Position numbers and translations under genes: made by a program. A DNA stretch of 64,000 nt, from positions 4,219,001-4,283,000 of the forward strand of contig NZ_CP039740.1 of the NCBI RefSeq assembly GCF_005153485.1, given 5' to 3'. Below, in pieces: positions 51,184 to 59,793 of this stretch (positions within the stretch are counted from its first letter, which is position 1; each line of letters starts with the position of its first letter). The stretch comes from Pseudolabrys sp. FHR47. Lineage in GTDB: Bacteria; Pseudomonadota; Alphaproteobacteria; Rhizobiales; Xanthobacteraceae. The notes under the pieces are model-generated. The model saw nothing but the letters and a program-made list of their open reading frames with translations. It had not been told where the DNA came from and made no database searches.

Positions 51184-51702
51184 GTTACGCCAGCCATGCC
51201 AGCCCCAGCGACGCGGGCCGGCCTTATTGAGCTGCGCTTTCTGTTCGTCGGTGAGCGTGGCGTAGAAGGCGTCGAAGGCCGGACGCACCGTCTTGATCGC
51301 GGTGAGCATGGCTTCCATCCGCTTCTCCATCAGTTCGAGCCGCGCCTGGGCGCTCGCCGGAAACTCGCGCGGACAGGCGGCGGCGACGGTTTCGGCCGCC
51401 TTGGTCGAGGCGGCCTGCAGATCGTCGAGCGCCTTACGCTGCGCCTCGGTTGGCTTCAGCAGTTGCTCGATGCGCTGCTTGCGCCATTCGGCGAGACCGG
51501 CGCCTTGCGGTGAGCACATCCAGCCCATGCCACGGCCGCCACCGCGGCCCATCATCCCCGGTCCCATCATTCCGGGGCCCATCATCATGTCCCTGCCCCA
51601 GCCGGAGCCGGGACCACCGGGACCGGCAGGCTGCGCGAGCGCAGAGCCGGCCACGAGACTTCCAATCAAAACGGCCGTCGCGATTGCAAGGCGTCGTTTC
51701 AT
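51181..51702 (-). CDS. Periplasmic Spy/CpxP-like protein with a Met/Gly-rich segment
   Basis: 173 residues. Signal peptide MKRRLAIATAVLIGSLVAGS ending ALAQ, then a segment rich in Met and Gly (DMMMGPGMMGPGMMGRGG, residues about 38-60), then helical repeats ending in TLTDEQKAQLNK, the LTxxQ motif of the Spy/CpxP family. The ATG at 51702 has GAAGGATCGTGCC upstream. Met-rich periplasmic segments often bind Cu(I); close to the copper-dependent oxidase genes a copper or folding-stress role is plausible (inference). It follows the DASS gene by 54 bases and may share its promoter. Confidence 0.85.
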   Translation of the reverse strand: MKRRLAIATAVLIGSLVAGSALAQPAGPGGPGSGWGRDMMMGPGMMGPGMMGRGGGRGMGWMCSPQGAGLAEWRKQRIEQLLKPTEAQRKALDDLQAASTKAAETVAAACPREFPASAQARLELMEKRMEAMLTAIKTVRPAFDAFYATLTDEQKAQLNKAGPRRWGWHGWRN

Positions 51703-51756
51703 GGCACGATCCTTCATCAAAGGGCGATGGATTGACGGGTCATCGCCGACCCCGCG

Positions 51757-53280
51757 TCAGACGTAACCAAGCCAGCGCCAGTAGGTGGCGCCGAGCAGCA
51801 TTACCAAAGCCAATGCGATGATCGTCAGCACCAGGCCGGTGCGCACGAAATCGCGCGCCGTGAACGTGCCGGTGCCATAGGCCACCATGTTCTGCGGCGC
51901 GTTCACCACCAGGATGAAGCCGAACGACACCACAAACTGCAGCAGCATGGTCATGCCGATGACATTGATGCCCGGCGTCGCCACGCTCTTGAGCACGGCG
52001 ATAATGATCGGGATCATCGCCGAGGCGAGCGCCGTGGCACTGGCGAAGCCGAGATGAATCACGACCAGGAACAGGCTCATGGTGCCGAGGATGAACAGCG
52101 CGGTGGCGTTCTTCAGCCCGAACTCGAGGACGACAATATCGGCGAGCCAGGTCGCCGCCTTGGTCTGCAACAGCGCCGTACCGAGGCTGATGCCGATGCC
52201 GAACAGGATGACCGTACCCCATGGAATCTTCGGCTGCGCTTCCTTCCAGGTCATGATGCCGATGCCCGGCAGGAACATCAGCGCCACCGCGGTGATGGTC
52301 GTGGTGCTGGTGTCGAATCTGTGCAGCACGCCTTCGGTCGCCCAGAAGCCGATCAAGGTGAGCGAGATGGCGAGCAGCTTCTTCTCGGCGGTCGTCATCG
52401 GGCCGAGTTCGTCGAGCGATTTCTTGATGCCTTCCGTACCGCCGGGCACTGACGCGACCTCGGGTTTCATCATGAGGGTCATGACGAAATAGAGCGCGAT
52501 CGACATCGCAATGCCGAACGGCGCGGCGGCGATCAGCCATTCCAGCCAGGTAATGGTCTGGTTGAAGGCCTTTTCGATAAAGCCGATGGCGATCATGTTC
52601 TGCGCCGCGGCAGTCTTGATGCCGACATTCCAGATGCTGGCGGTCTGAACCGTCACGATCATTAACATCGCAGCGAAGGTGCTGTTCCGGCTGACGCCGA
52701 AGGCCGCGATCATGCCGAGCGTGATCGGAACGAGGCAGGCGACGCGCGCCGTGGTCGACGGCACCATGAAGGCGATGACGATGCCGACGAGGATGGTGCC
52801 GATGACGACGTTGCGCGTCTCGGTGCCGACGCGGGAGAGAATGTTGAGGGCGATGCGCCTGTCGAGGCCGGTCTGCGTCATCGCCGCCGCCAGGAACAAC
52901 GCCGCGGCCACCAGCACAAGACCGGTCGTCGCGAAACCGGAGAAGGCGAGCGTCAAGGCACCGCTCGTGCCGAGTAGCACTTTCGGGTTGGCAACGCTCG
53001 GCGCGAGCCCGAGCAGGAACGCCATCAGCGCGGCGATGACGATCGCCGACACCGCGTAGTCGATCGCCTCGGTCATCCAGATGATGACGGCGAACAGCAG
53101 GATCGCCAGCATGCGATGACCGGCTACCGGCAATCCTGCCGGCGTCGGCAACAGCAGCACGACGATCATGGCCGCGACCGCGGCGATCAAACCCCAGTTC
53201 GACGCGAACCAATTGCTGCCGGTCTTTGCGCCGCCGGCGGCGGGCGCGGTAGCCGACGGAATGGCTGGCTGAGCCGACAT
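51757..53280 (-). CDS. DASS family (SLC13) carboxylate transporter
   Basis: 507-residue inner-membrane transporter of the divalent anion:Na+ symporter/CitT type. Conserved features: MLAILLFAVIIWMTEAIDYAVSA, the first SNT-like hairpin region MVPSTTARVACLVPI, TASIWNVGIKTAAAQN, and the second hairpin VNAPQNMVAYGTGTF. Likely substrates are C4-dicarboxylates, citrate or tartrate. A perfect FixK box lies 61 bases upstream, which would link uptake or exchange of carboxylates to low oxygen. No partner genes are needed. Confidence 0.9.
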   Translation of the reverse strand: MSAQPAIPSATAPAAGGAKTGSNWFASNWGLIAAVAAMIVVLLLPTPAGLPVAGHRMLAILLFAVIIWMTEAIDYAVSAIVIAALMAFLLGLAPSVANPKVLLGTSGALTLAFSGFATTGLVLVAAALFLAAAMTQTGLDRRIALNILSRVGTETRNVVIGTILVGIVIAFMVPSTTARVACLVPITLGMIAAFGVSRNSTFAAMLMIVTVQTASIWNVGIKTAAAQNMIAIGFIEKAFNQTITWLEWLIAAAPFGIAMSIALYFVMTLMMKPEVASVPGGTEGIKKSLDELGPMTTAEKKLLAISLTLIGFWATEGVLHRFDTSTTTITAVALMFLPGIGIMTWKEAQPKIPWGTVILFGIGISLGTALLQTKAATWLADIVVLEFGLKNATALFILGTMSLFLVVIHLGFASATALASAMIPIIIAVLKSVATPGINVIGMTMLLQFVVSFGFILVVNAPQNMVAYGTGTFTARDFVRTGLVLTIIALALVMLLGATYWRWLGYV

Positions 53281-53340
53281 TGTTTCCTCCCGGACGAGAC
53301 GTCACGGGAAGAGATCATGGCGAGCAACTTGCGGGGGCCG

Positions 53341-53354
53341 TTGAGCCAAATCAA
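53341..53354 (-). promoter_or_regulatory. FixK/FNR box before the DASS transporter
   Basis: TTGAGCCAAATCAA, a perfect TTGA-N6-TCAA site whose centre is about 67 bases upstream of the ATG at 53280. Confidence 0.75.
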
Positions 53355-53400
53355 ACGGATACCGGAAAACGCGAGCGGCAATACCGGCATCGGATGCGGA

Positions 53401-53434
53401 CAAACAAACGCGCGCCGCGGCGATGGCGGCGCGC
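53401..53434 (-). terminator. Terminator-like hairpin after hsp20
   Basis: On the minus strand GCGCGCCGC / GCGGCGCGC, a 9-bp stem with a 7-base loop, is followed by GTTTGTTTG. It lies about 24 bases after the Hsp20 stop and before the FixK box of the DASS gene. Confidence 0.6.
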
Positions 53435-53457
53435 CAGTTCGTCCATGGCCGCGACGA

Positions 53458-53940
53458 TTAGGCCGCGGGCTTGACTTCGATCTTCTTGGCTTGCGCCGGC
53501 GCCGGCTTCGGTACGGTCACCGTCAGCACGCCCTTGGCGATGCTGGCTTTGATGGCGTCGGCATCGACGCCGGGCGGCAGCTCGAGCGTCCGTTCGAAAG
53601 CGCCGTAACTGCGCTCGACGATGCGGTAGTCCTTGCCCTTGTCTTCCTTCTCGGCTTTCTTCTCGCCGCGAATGGTCAGAAGATTGTCGGCAACGTTGAG
53701 CTGGACGTCCTTCTCTTCAAGGCCCGGCAGTTCGGCCGTGATCTCGATCTCCTTGTCGGTCTCGACGACATCGATGCTCGGCATGAGCCTGCCGCCATTG
53801 CCTAAATTGCTCGGGGTGGGAAAGCCGCGGGCAAAATCCTCGAACAGCCGGTCTATCTCGCGCTGCAGGGAGGAGAAGGGCTCCGTCTTCATCGCGGCCA
53901 GCCGGTCTCGACCGACGGGAAGAAGCGATCGTAGTGTCAT
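53458..53940 (-). CDS. Hsp20/alpha-crystallin family small heat-shock protein
   Basis: 160-residue chaperone holdase. N-terminal arm with FSSLQREIDRLFEDFARGF, alpha-crystallin domain from PSIDVVETDKEIEITAELPG through GVLTVTVPKP (the GVLxVxxPK end motif), and an Ala/Pro/Lys tail. Start at 53940 is chosen because GGAGG lies 5 bases before it; the in-frame ATG at 53952 overlaps this ribosome site. There is no visible heat-shock ROSE-type leader; instead a FixK box is 76-88 bases upstream, suggesting induction by low oxygen. Confidence 0.94.
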   Translation of the reverse strand: MTLRSLLPVGRDRLAAMKTEPFSSLQREIDRLFEDFARGFPTPSNLGNGGRLMPSIDVVETDKEIEITAELPGLEEKDVQLNVADNLLTIRGEKKAEKEDKGKDYRIVERSYGAFERTLELPPGVDADAIKASIAKGVLTVTVPKPAPAQAKKIEVKPAA

Positions 53941-54027
53941 GAATGCCTCCATCGGTTACGCAGTCTGTTGAGCGACCGTCGATTTACGGCGGTCAAAGCT
54001 ACTATCGCGCCTCGTCGTGACGGGGCT

Positions 54028-54041
54028 TTGACCGAAGTCAA
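54028..54041 (-). promoter_or_regulatory. FixK/FNR box before hsp20
   Basis: TTGACCGAAGTCAA, a perfect TTGA-N6-TCAA site, in the gap between the CBS-BON stop and the Hsp20 start. Confidence 0.75.
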
Positions 54042-54060
54042 TGCCTCAAACCCGGACCAA

Positions 54061-54795
54061 TCAATGGCGCGGCCGCTCGGCGATATCGGAGGCCTCGAGC
54101 GCGACGCCGGAGGTCGGGTCGATCCAGCACAGATGGTCCTTGACTGCCTGCACGCCGGCGACGTTCTCGCACACCACCCTCAGGGCATCGCGTTGCCGCT
54201 CGTCGGTGATGACACCGAACAGTTCGACAACGCCATCGCGCACCACGACGTCCAGCGACGAGCCGGGCGCCCAGTGCTGCTTTTCCAGTTCGGCGAGGAT
54301 CTGACTACGGATGGCACCGTCGTCTTTCGGCGACTGCGGTGCCGGCGCCACACGGGCAATGCTCACCATGGCGCGCATCAGGTTGGACCGTGTCACGATG
54401 CCGACCAATGCCGCACCCGACATGACCGGAACGCGCTTGATGCGATACTTTTCCATGAGTTCGATGATGTCTTCAAGCGCCGCGTTTTCATCGACGGTCT
54501 GCACGTCGCGGGTCATGACCTCGTCGACCCGGCTGCCATGCGTATGGGTATATTCTTCCGCGATCTTGCCCGGCCCCATGATGAACTCGAGCCAGCGCGA
54601 GCGGCGCTTTTCTGTCTTGGTTTCGCGGCGGCGAAGGAAATCGCCTTCCGATACGACGCCAACGAGATTGCCTTCGCCATCGACCACGGGCAACCCGCTG
54701 ATCCGGTGCTGCAGCATCAGCCGGGCGGCTTGCAGGACAGTGGCATCCGGGCCGATCGTGACGACCTCGCGGGTCATGACATCGCTGGCGTTCAT
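54061..54795 (-). CDS. CBS domain pair plus BON domain protein
   Basis: 244 residues. Two CBS domains (DVMTREVVTIGPDATVLQAA...GLPVVDGEGNLVGVVSEGD and DEVMTRDVQTVDENAALEDI...RVPVMSGAALVGIVTRSN) followed by a BON domain (IRSQILAELEKQHW...VVRDGVVELFGVITDERQ...VAGVQAVKDHL). CBS pairs bind adenine nucleotides; BON domains are associated with membranes or lipids. ATG at 54795 follows AAGGAGGCAGCG. A FixK box lies about 54 bases upstream. Likely an energy-status sensor or stress protein expressed at low oxygen; the partner is unknown. Confidence 0.92.
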   Translation of the reverse strand: MNASDVMTREVVTIGPDATVLQAARLMLQHRISGLPVVDGEGNLVGVVSEGDFLRRRETKTEKRRSRWLEFIMGPGKIAEEYTHTHGSRVDEVMTRDVQTVDENAALEDIIELMEKYRIKRVPVMSGAALVGIVTRSNLMRAMVSIARVAPAPQSPKDDGAIRSQILAELEKQHWAPGSSLDVVVRDGVVELFGVITDERQRDALRVVCENVAGVQAVKDHLCWIDPTSGVALEASDIAERPRH

Positions 54796-54848
54796 CGCTG
54801 CCTCCTTGAGCTGGTGCATCATCTGAACACCGCGACAGGGATGCGATG

Positions 54849-54862
54849 TTGATCGAAGTCAA
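54849..54862 (-). promoter_or_regulatory. FixK/FNR box before the CBS-BON gene
   Basis: TTGATCGAAGTCAA, a perfect TTGA-N6-TCAA site, centre about 60 bases upstream of the ATG at 54795. The core TCGAAG resembles CCGAAG in the hsp20 box. Confidence 0.78.
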
Positions 54863-54875
54863 TCGCGGCGCGCAA

Positions 54876-54903
54876 AGAAAAAGCCCCGGCGAACGGCCGG
54901 GGC
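54876..54903 (-). terminator. Rho-independent terminator after fixK
   Basis: On the minus strand GCCCCGGC / GCCGGGGC, an 8-bp stem with a 5-base loop, is followed by TTTTTC. It begins about 32 bases after the fixK stop. Confidence 0.85.
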
Positions 54904-54935
54904 AGTCGGGGGGAGGAAACGTGAGCTTCCCGAAA

Positions 54936-55607
54936 TCAACCGTTCAGGCGGCTGAGCGCGGCCTGGTTGCGAAGCACAATGCGGCGCGAGGTCGGCACTT
55001 CGATCGCGGCCGAATTTTCAAGCTGGGTCAGGGTGCGCGACACGGTTTCGATGGTCAGGCCTAGGTAATCGGCGATGTCCTGGCGCGACATTGGCAGTTC
55101 CACCGCATTGGCGCGCGGCGCCCGCTTCGCCATTTCAAGGAGAAACCCTGCGACGCGCTCCTGCGCGGTCTTGATCAGGAGCATCGTGTGATCCTGGGTG
55201 CGCTGCAGTTCGGTTGCCGCCATGGTCCAGAGCTGACGCGCGACGTCGGCGCTGCGGGACGAGAGCGAAACCAGCGACGTCCGCTTGATCAGCATGATCT
55301 TGCTGTCGACGATCGATTCGGCCGAGAAGGTGTGCTGATCGCCCACTTCGATGCCGAAAACATCGCCCGGCAGGTAGAAAGCGCCGATCTGCCGGCGGCC
55401 ATCGTTCAAAACCCGGTAGGTCCGTACGGCACCGCTGACGACCTTGTAGAGATATTCGGCGGGTTCGTTTTCGCCGTAGATTTCCGCATTACGAGCAAAC
55501 GGCATGACCGCGCCCATGAGTTCGATCGTTTCGCCGCTGGCCTGGGGGCGCGGCATGGTGGCGGCGACGTGGGCTTGCGAGTTCCGGGCGGTCATCTGGC
55601 TGTGCAT
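54936..55607 (-). CDS. fixK: Crp/Fnr family transcriptional activator FixK
   Basis: 223 residues: an N-terminal cyclic-nucleotide-like barrel (AEYLYKVVSGAVRTYRVLNDGRRQIGAFYLPGDVFG) and a C-terminal helix-turn-helix (MSRQDIADYLGLTIETVSRTLTQLE). The recognition helix with E..SR fits TTGA-N4/6-TCAA sites. There is no N-terminal Cys cluster, so it is FixK-like rather than oxygen-sensing Fnr; no Cys occurs at all. I chose the ATG at 55607 (AGAGAGG 9 bases upstream); ATG at 55658 would add 17 residues but has no ribosome site. Divergent from fixL, and FixJ is the expected activator. Confidence 0.9.
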   Translation of the reverse strand: MHSQMTARNSQAHVAATMPRPQASGETIELMGAVMPFARNAEIYGENEPAEYLYKVVSGAVRTYRVLNDGRRQIGAFYLPGDVFGIEVGDQHTFSAESIVDSKIMLIKRTSLVSLSSRSADVARQLWTMAATELQRTQDHTMLLIKTAQERVAGFLLEMAKRAPRANAVELPMSRQDIADYLGLTIETVSRTLTQLENSAAIEVPTSRRIVLRNQAALSRLNG

Positions 55608-55772
55608 CTCGTCCATCCTCTCTGCGGCGCCCCACCGGCGCTGGTTTGGATGCGACATTGGTAAGGCGGGCGCGCGCCGGCCAAAATTCAGATAATCTCC
55701 ATAGGGGGTTTCCCGGAGGCGCCGGATACCGGGCGGAGCGGCCGGCGAATGCCCTCAGGCAGGCGAGGCTTG

Positions 55773-57275
55773 ATGTCGGAAGTATTTGAAAAGATTGGAC
55801 CTTTTTCCATCCAGCCGCGAGTCGGAATTTGGCGCTATGGGGTCGCCCCGATCGTGGTGGTCCTGGCGCTGGCGGCCAGGGCGCTGCTGACGCCTGACCT
55901 CTACAGCGATGCGGTATTTCTGTATTTCGTGCCGCCGATCCTGCTGGCCTCGGGTCTCGGCGGTCTCGGCCCCGGCCTGCTTGCCACGGCGCTCAGCCTG
56001 CTTTGCACCATGGTGCTGCTGGGCACCCACACGACGTCGTCGCAAACGGTCGTGGTCAGCACCGCGGCCTTCGCTCTGATCGGCGCGGCGACCGCCTGGG
56101 GCGGCGAATTGCTGCGGTCGAACCGCGAACGCGCCAATGTCATGACGCGCAACGCGCTGGCGCGAGAAGCCCATCTGCAGTCGATTCTCGATACGGTCCC
56201 CGAGGCCATGATCGTGATCGACGAGTTCGGCAACATGCAGTCGTTCTCGAGCGCCGCCGAACGGCTGTTCGGGTGCAAGGCGACCGACGTCATCGGCAAG
56301 AACGTCAAGATCCTGATGCCGGAACCGTACCAATCCAGCCATGACGAATATATCAAACGCTACCGGCACACCGGCGAGCGCCGCATCATCGGCATCGGCC
56401 GCGTGGTGGTGGGCCAGCGCATGGACGGCTCGACCTTCCCCATGGAACTGGCGGTCGGCGAGATGCGATCGGGAGATCGCCGCTTTTTCACCGGCTTTAT
56501 CCGCGACCTGACCGAGCGACAGCAGACCGAGCAGCGGCTGCAGGAACTGCAATCCGAGCTAGTGCATATCTCGCGCCTGACCGCGATGGGCGAGATGGCG
56601 TCGACGCTGGCGCACGAACTCAATCAGCCGCTCGCCGCGATTTCCAACTACCTGAAGGGATCGCAGCGCATCCTCGATGGCGACAGCACCGAGCAGTTTC
56701 CACTGCTACGCGACGCGCTCGGCAAAGCATCCGAGCAAGCCATGCGCGCCGGACAGATCATCCGCCGCCTGCGCGATTTCGTCGCCCGCGGCGAAAGCGA
56801 GCGGCGCGTCGAAAGCATCACCAAGCTGGTCGAGGAAGCGAGCGCCCTAGCGCTGGTCGGCGTCAAGGACCGCGGCATCCGGGTCCAGTTCAAGTTCGAT
56901 CCGCATGTCGATCTCGTGCTCGCCGATCGCGTGCAGGTCCAGCAGGTTCTGCTCAACCTGATCCGAAACGCCATGGACGCCATGGAAGAATCGAAAATAC
57001 GGGACCTCGCCGTCGCCGTCGTTCCGGAAGGGCAGGGACAGGTGCGGGTCAGCGTCGCCGACACCGGACCCGGAATTGCCCCGGAAATTGCCGATCAGCT
57101 ATTCCAGCCGTTTATCACCACCAAACCGCAGGGCATGGGCGTCGGACTGTCGATATCGCGGACCATTATCGAGGCCCATGCCGGGCGCATATGGGCCGAG
57201 CGAAATGCGAATGGAGGCACAACTTTCAATTTCACGCTCACGGCGGTACAGGAAGGTGACGTCGACGATGATTGA
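55773..57275 (+). CDS. fixL: Oxygen-sensing PAS/haem histidine kinase FixL
   Basis: 500 residues. The N-terminus holds membrane-spanning segments (residues about 20-105) resembling a KdpD-type DUF4118 module, followed by a PAS domain. The haem-ligand His is in [15 protein letters not shown] (His190) and the distal Arg in [10 protein letters not shown] (Arg210), both as in FixL. The kinase has the phospho-acceptor [14 protein letters not shown] (His281), then [16 protein letters not shown] and [10 protein letters not shown]. The ATG at 55773 has AGGCGAGG upstream; ATG at 55749 is possible. Its stop overlaps the start of fixJ. Low oxygen triggers autophosphorylation. Confidence 0.95.
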   Translation: MSEVFEKIGPFSIQPRVGIWRYGVAPIVVVLALAARALLTPDLYSDAVFLYFVPPILLASGLGGLGPGLLATALSLLCTMVLLGTHTTSSQTVVVSTAAFALIGAATAWGGELLRSNRERANVMTRNALAREAHLQSILDTVPEAMIVIDEFGNMQSFSSAAERLFGCKATDVIGKNVKILMPEPYQSSHDEYIKRYRHTGERRIIGIGRVVVGQRMDGSTFPMELAVGEMRSGDRRFFTGFIRDLTERQQTEQRLQELQSELVHISRLTAMGEMASTLAHELNQPLAAISNYLKGSQRILDGDSTEQFPLLRDALGKASEQAMRAGQIIRRLRDFVARGESERRVESITKLVEEASALALVGVKDRGIRVQFKFDPHVDLVLADRVQVQQVLLNLIRNAMDAMEESKIRDLAVAVVPEGQGQVRVSVADTGPGIAPEIADQLFQPFITTKPQGMGVGLSISRTIIEAHAGRIWAERNANGGTTFNFTLTAVQEGDVDDD

Positions 57276-57918
57276 GCCGACAAAATCGACCATGGCTGAC
57301 CCGATAATCTATGTGATTGATGACGACGACGCCGTCCGCCAATCGCTCGAATTCCTGCTCTCGACCGCCGGAATCAAGTCGCGCGGTTTCGAGTCGGGTA
57401 AGGCGTTCATCGACGCATTGCCGCAGATCGATTCCGGCTGTGTGGTGACCGACGTGCGCATGCCGGAAATCACCGGCATCGATCTGCTCAAGCATGTGCG
57501 TCAGCACAAGCCAGACCTTCCCGTGATCGTCATCACGGGACATGGCGATATCGCGCTGGCGGTCGAGGCGATGAAGATCGGCGCCATCGACTTCCTGGAA
57601 AAACCGTTCGACGACGACGTCCTGATCGCCGCCGTCAAATCGGCGCTGAGCAACGTCGCGGACAACGGCAAGCGCAATGCCGAACTCGGCGAGATCAACG
57701 ACAAGCTCGCCGCGCTGTCGAACCGTGAGCGCCAGGTGCTCGAAGGTCTGGTCGCGGGTCAGCCGAACAAGACGATCGCCTTCGACCTCGGCATCTCGCC
57801 GCGCACGGTCGAGATTTACCGCGCCAACCTGATGACCAAGATGGGGGCGAACAGCCTGTCCGATCTGGTGCGCATGGCGATGCTGGCCGGCATTCTCGGC
57901 GAGGGGCGCAAGGCCTGA
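57268..57918 (+). CDS. fixJ: Two-component response regulator FixJ
   Basis: 216 residues. Receiver domain with acidic pocket VIDDDD, phospho-Asp in VVTDVRMPE, and EKPFDDD; then a LuxR-type helix-turn-helix [36 protein letters not shown]. The start at 57268 is preferred for GGAAGGTGA 8 bases upstream and overlap with the fixL stop; the ATG at 57292 would place the phospho-Asp at residue 54, the usual FixJ number, so it remains possible. It should activate fixK and other targets after phosphorylation by FixL. Confidence 0.95.
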   Translation: MIEPTKSTMADPIIYVIDDDDAVRQSLEFLLSTAGIKSRGFESGKAFIDALPQIDSGCVVTDVRMPEITGIDLLKHVRQHKPDLPVIVITGHGDIALAVEAMKIGAIDFLEKPFDDDVLIAAVKSALSNVADNGKRNAELGEINDKLAALSNRERQVLEGLVAGQPNKTIAFDLGISPRTVEIYRANLMTKMGANSLSDLVRMAMLAGILGEGRKA

Positions 57919-58004
57919 GACCATTGTCGCAACCGGCTCTGACGCCCGCCGCCCACGGAATTGCCGATTGCGAGTTTGCCTATTTTTAAGGCTTTTATAT
58001 CTCT

Positions 58005-58016
58005 ATTGTATGCAAT
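58005..58016. promoter_or_regulatory. Candidate GntR operator 1 before the peptide transporter
   Basis: ATTGTATGCAAT, a near-palindrome (ATTG...CAAT), repeated exactly at 58088-58099, 83 bases away. It lies upstream of the binding-protein gene in an AT-rich segment that stands out from the surroundings. Confidence 0.6.
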
Positions 58017-58087
58017 TATGGGATCGCCAGAAGTTGCCGAACTGACCCTTTCTGTCGCTTTCTTTATTAAAATCATTATCTTACTGA

Positions 58088-58099
58088 ATTGTATGCAAT
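58088..58099. promoter_or_regulatory. Candidate GntR operator 2 before the peptide transporter
   Basis: Second exact ATTGTATGCAAT, 62 bases upstream of the ATG at 58161. The 83-base centre-to-centre distance is close to eight helical turns, which would allow looping by a dimer pair (inference). The FCD-type GntR gene at 63590 is the natural candidate binder. Confidence 0.6.
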
Positions 58100-58160
58100 A
58101 GAGCTGATTCTGGCACGGCGCTTGCGGAGATAGACCCCGAATCCATTCGGGAGGTTTGTC

Positions 58161-59780
58161 ATGAAGCGTCGCGATTTCTTGAAGTCCGCTACGGCCGCAA
58201 CGGCAGCTACGGCTGTCGCCGGCCCCGCCATTTTCTCGCCGGCCAAGGCGCAAGCGCGCAACGAGACCCTGCTCATCGTCTCGGAGAGCGGGCCCAACAA
58301 TCTCGATATCCACGGCGTCGGCACCAACGTGCCGGGCTATGAGGTGTCGTGGAACTGCTACGACCGTCTCATCACCCATGAGATGAAGACCGGCCCAGCC
58401 GGCCAGCCCTATTACGACAAGGACAAGTTCAAGGGCGAACTCGCCGACGACATGAAGATCGGCGACATGTCGGTCACCTTCAAGCTGAAGAAGAACGCCG
58501 TCTTCCAGGACGGCACGCCCGTGAAGGCCAAGGACGTGAAGTGGTCGCTCGACCGCGCCGTCTCGGTCGGCGGCTTCCCGACCTTCCAGATGGGCGCCGG
58601 CTCGCTGACCAAGCCCGAGCAGTTCGTCGTCGTCGACGACACCACGGTGCGCGTCGATTTCCTGAAGAAGGATCGCCTCACCATCCCCGACCTCGCCGTC
58701 GTGGTGCCGGCGATCTACAACTCCGAACTGGTCAAGAAGCACGCCACGGAGAAGGACCCGTGGGGCCTCGAATACACCAAGCTCAACACCGCCGGCTCCG
58801 GCGCCTACAAGGTCGTCGGCTGGACGGCGGGCTCCGAAGTCATCATGGAGCGCAACGACAAGTGGACCGGCGGTCCGCTGCCGAAGATCAAGCGCGTCAT
58901 CTGGCGCATGGTGCCGTCTGCCGGCAACCGCCGCGCATTGCTCGAACGCGGCGATGCCGACATCTCGTATGAACTGCCGAACAAGGATTTCGTCGAACTC
59001 AAGGATTCCGGCAAGCTCAACATCGTGTCGACGCCGTTCTCGAACGGCTGCCAGTATCTCGGCATGAACGTGAAGAACACGCCGTTCAACAATCCGAAGG
59101 TGCGGCAGGCCGTCGCCTATGCGGTGCCGTACCAGAAGATCATGGACGCCGTACTGTTCGGCCTCGGCACGCCATTGTTCGGCGCCGCCGCCAATGCGCC
59201 CACCCAGGTCGCCTGGCCGCAGCCGACCAAGTTCAACACCGACATCGCCAAGGCCAAGGCGCTGCTCGCGGAGGCCGGCTATCCGAACGGCTTCGAGACC
59301 ACCTTGTCGTTCGACCTCGGCTTCGCCACGGTCAACGAGCCGATCGCGGTGTTGATCCAGGAAAGCCTCGGCCAGATCGGCATCAAGACCACGATCAACA
59401 AGATCCCCGGCGCCAACTTCCGCACCGAGCTGAACAAGAAGATCCTGCCGCTGTACCTGAACGTGTTCTCGGGATGGCTCGATTATCCCGAATACTTCTA
59501 CATCTGGTGCTACCACGGCAAAAATTCGATCTTCAACACGATGAGCTACCAGTCGAAGGACATGGACGCTTTCATCGACGGCGCCGTCAACGCCGCCGCC
59601 ATCGGCGACAAGGCAACCTACGAAAAGGACGTGAAGGGCTTCGTCGACCTCGCTTACGCCGACATCCCGCGCATCCCGCTGTTCCAGCCCTACTCGAACG
59701 TGGCGATGCAGAAGAACGTCACCGGCTACGCTTACTGGTTCCACCGCCGGCTCGACTACCGCACTTTCGCCAAGAGCTGA
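58161..59780 (+). CDS. Peptide/nickel-type ABC transporter substrate-binding protein (family 5)
   Basis: 539-residue DppA/OppA-class binding protein. A twin-arginine-like signal (MKRRDFLKSATAATAATAVA, with RRDFLK) suggests Tat export. Family motifs: ADDMKIGDMSVTFKLKKNAVFQDGTPVKAKDVKWSLDRA and NPKVRQAVAYAVPYQKIMDAVLFG. A CGGGAGG ribosome site precedes the ATG. First gene of the operon binding protein-DppB-DppC-DppDF. The ligand is not deducible; the class takes dipeptides, opines, nickel or sugar acids. Confidence 0.92.
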   Translation: MKRRDFLKSATAATAATAVAGPAIFSPAKAQARNETLLIVSESGPNNLDIHGVGTNVPGYEVSWNCYDRLITHEMKTGPAGQPYYDKDKFKGELADDMKIGDMSVTFKLKKNAVFQDGTPVKAKDVKWSLDRAVSVGGFPTFQMGAGSLTKPEQFVVVDDTTVRVDFLKKDRLTIPDLAVVVPAIYNSELVKKHATEKDPWGLEYTKLNTAGSGAYKVVGWTAGSEVIMERNDKWTGGPLPKIKRVIWRMVPSAGNRRALLERGDADISYELPNKDFVELKDSGKLNIVSTPFSNGCQYLGMNVKNTPFNNPKVRQAVAYAVPYQKIMDAVLFGLGTPLFGAAANAPTQVAWPQPTKFNTDIAKAKALLAEAGYPNGFETTLSFDLGFATVNEPIAVLIQESLGQIGIKTTINKIPGANFRTELNKKILPLYLNVFSGWLDYPEYFYIWCYHGKNSIFNTMSYQSKDMDAFIDGAVNAAAIGDKATYEKDVKGFVDLAYADIPRIPLFQPYSNVAMQKNVTGYAYWFHRRLDYRTFAKS

Positions 59781-59793
59781 GGGCGTTTGATGC

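Noticed and set aside
57076..57267. N-terminal extension of FixJ reading into fixL
   Set aside because: This would overlap the FixL kinase domain by 190 bases, and the receiver domain begins naturally after the ATG at 57268 or 57292.
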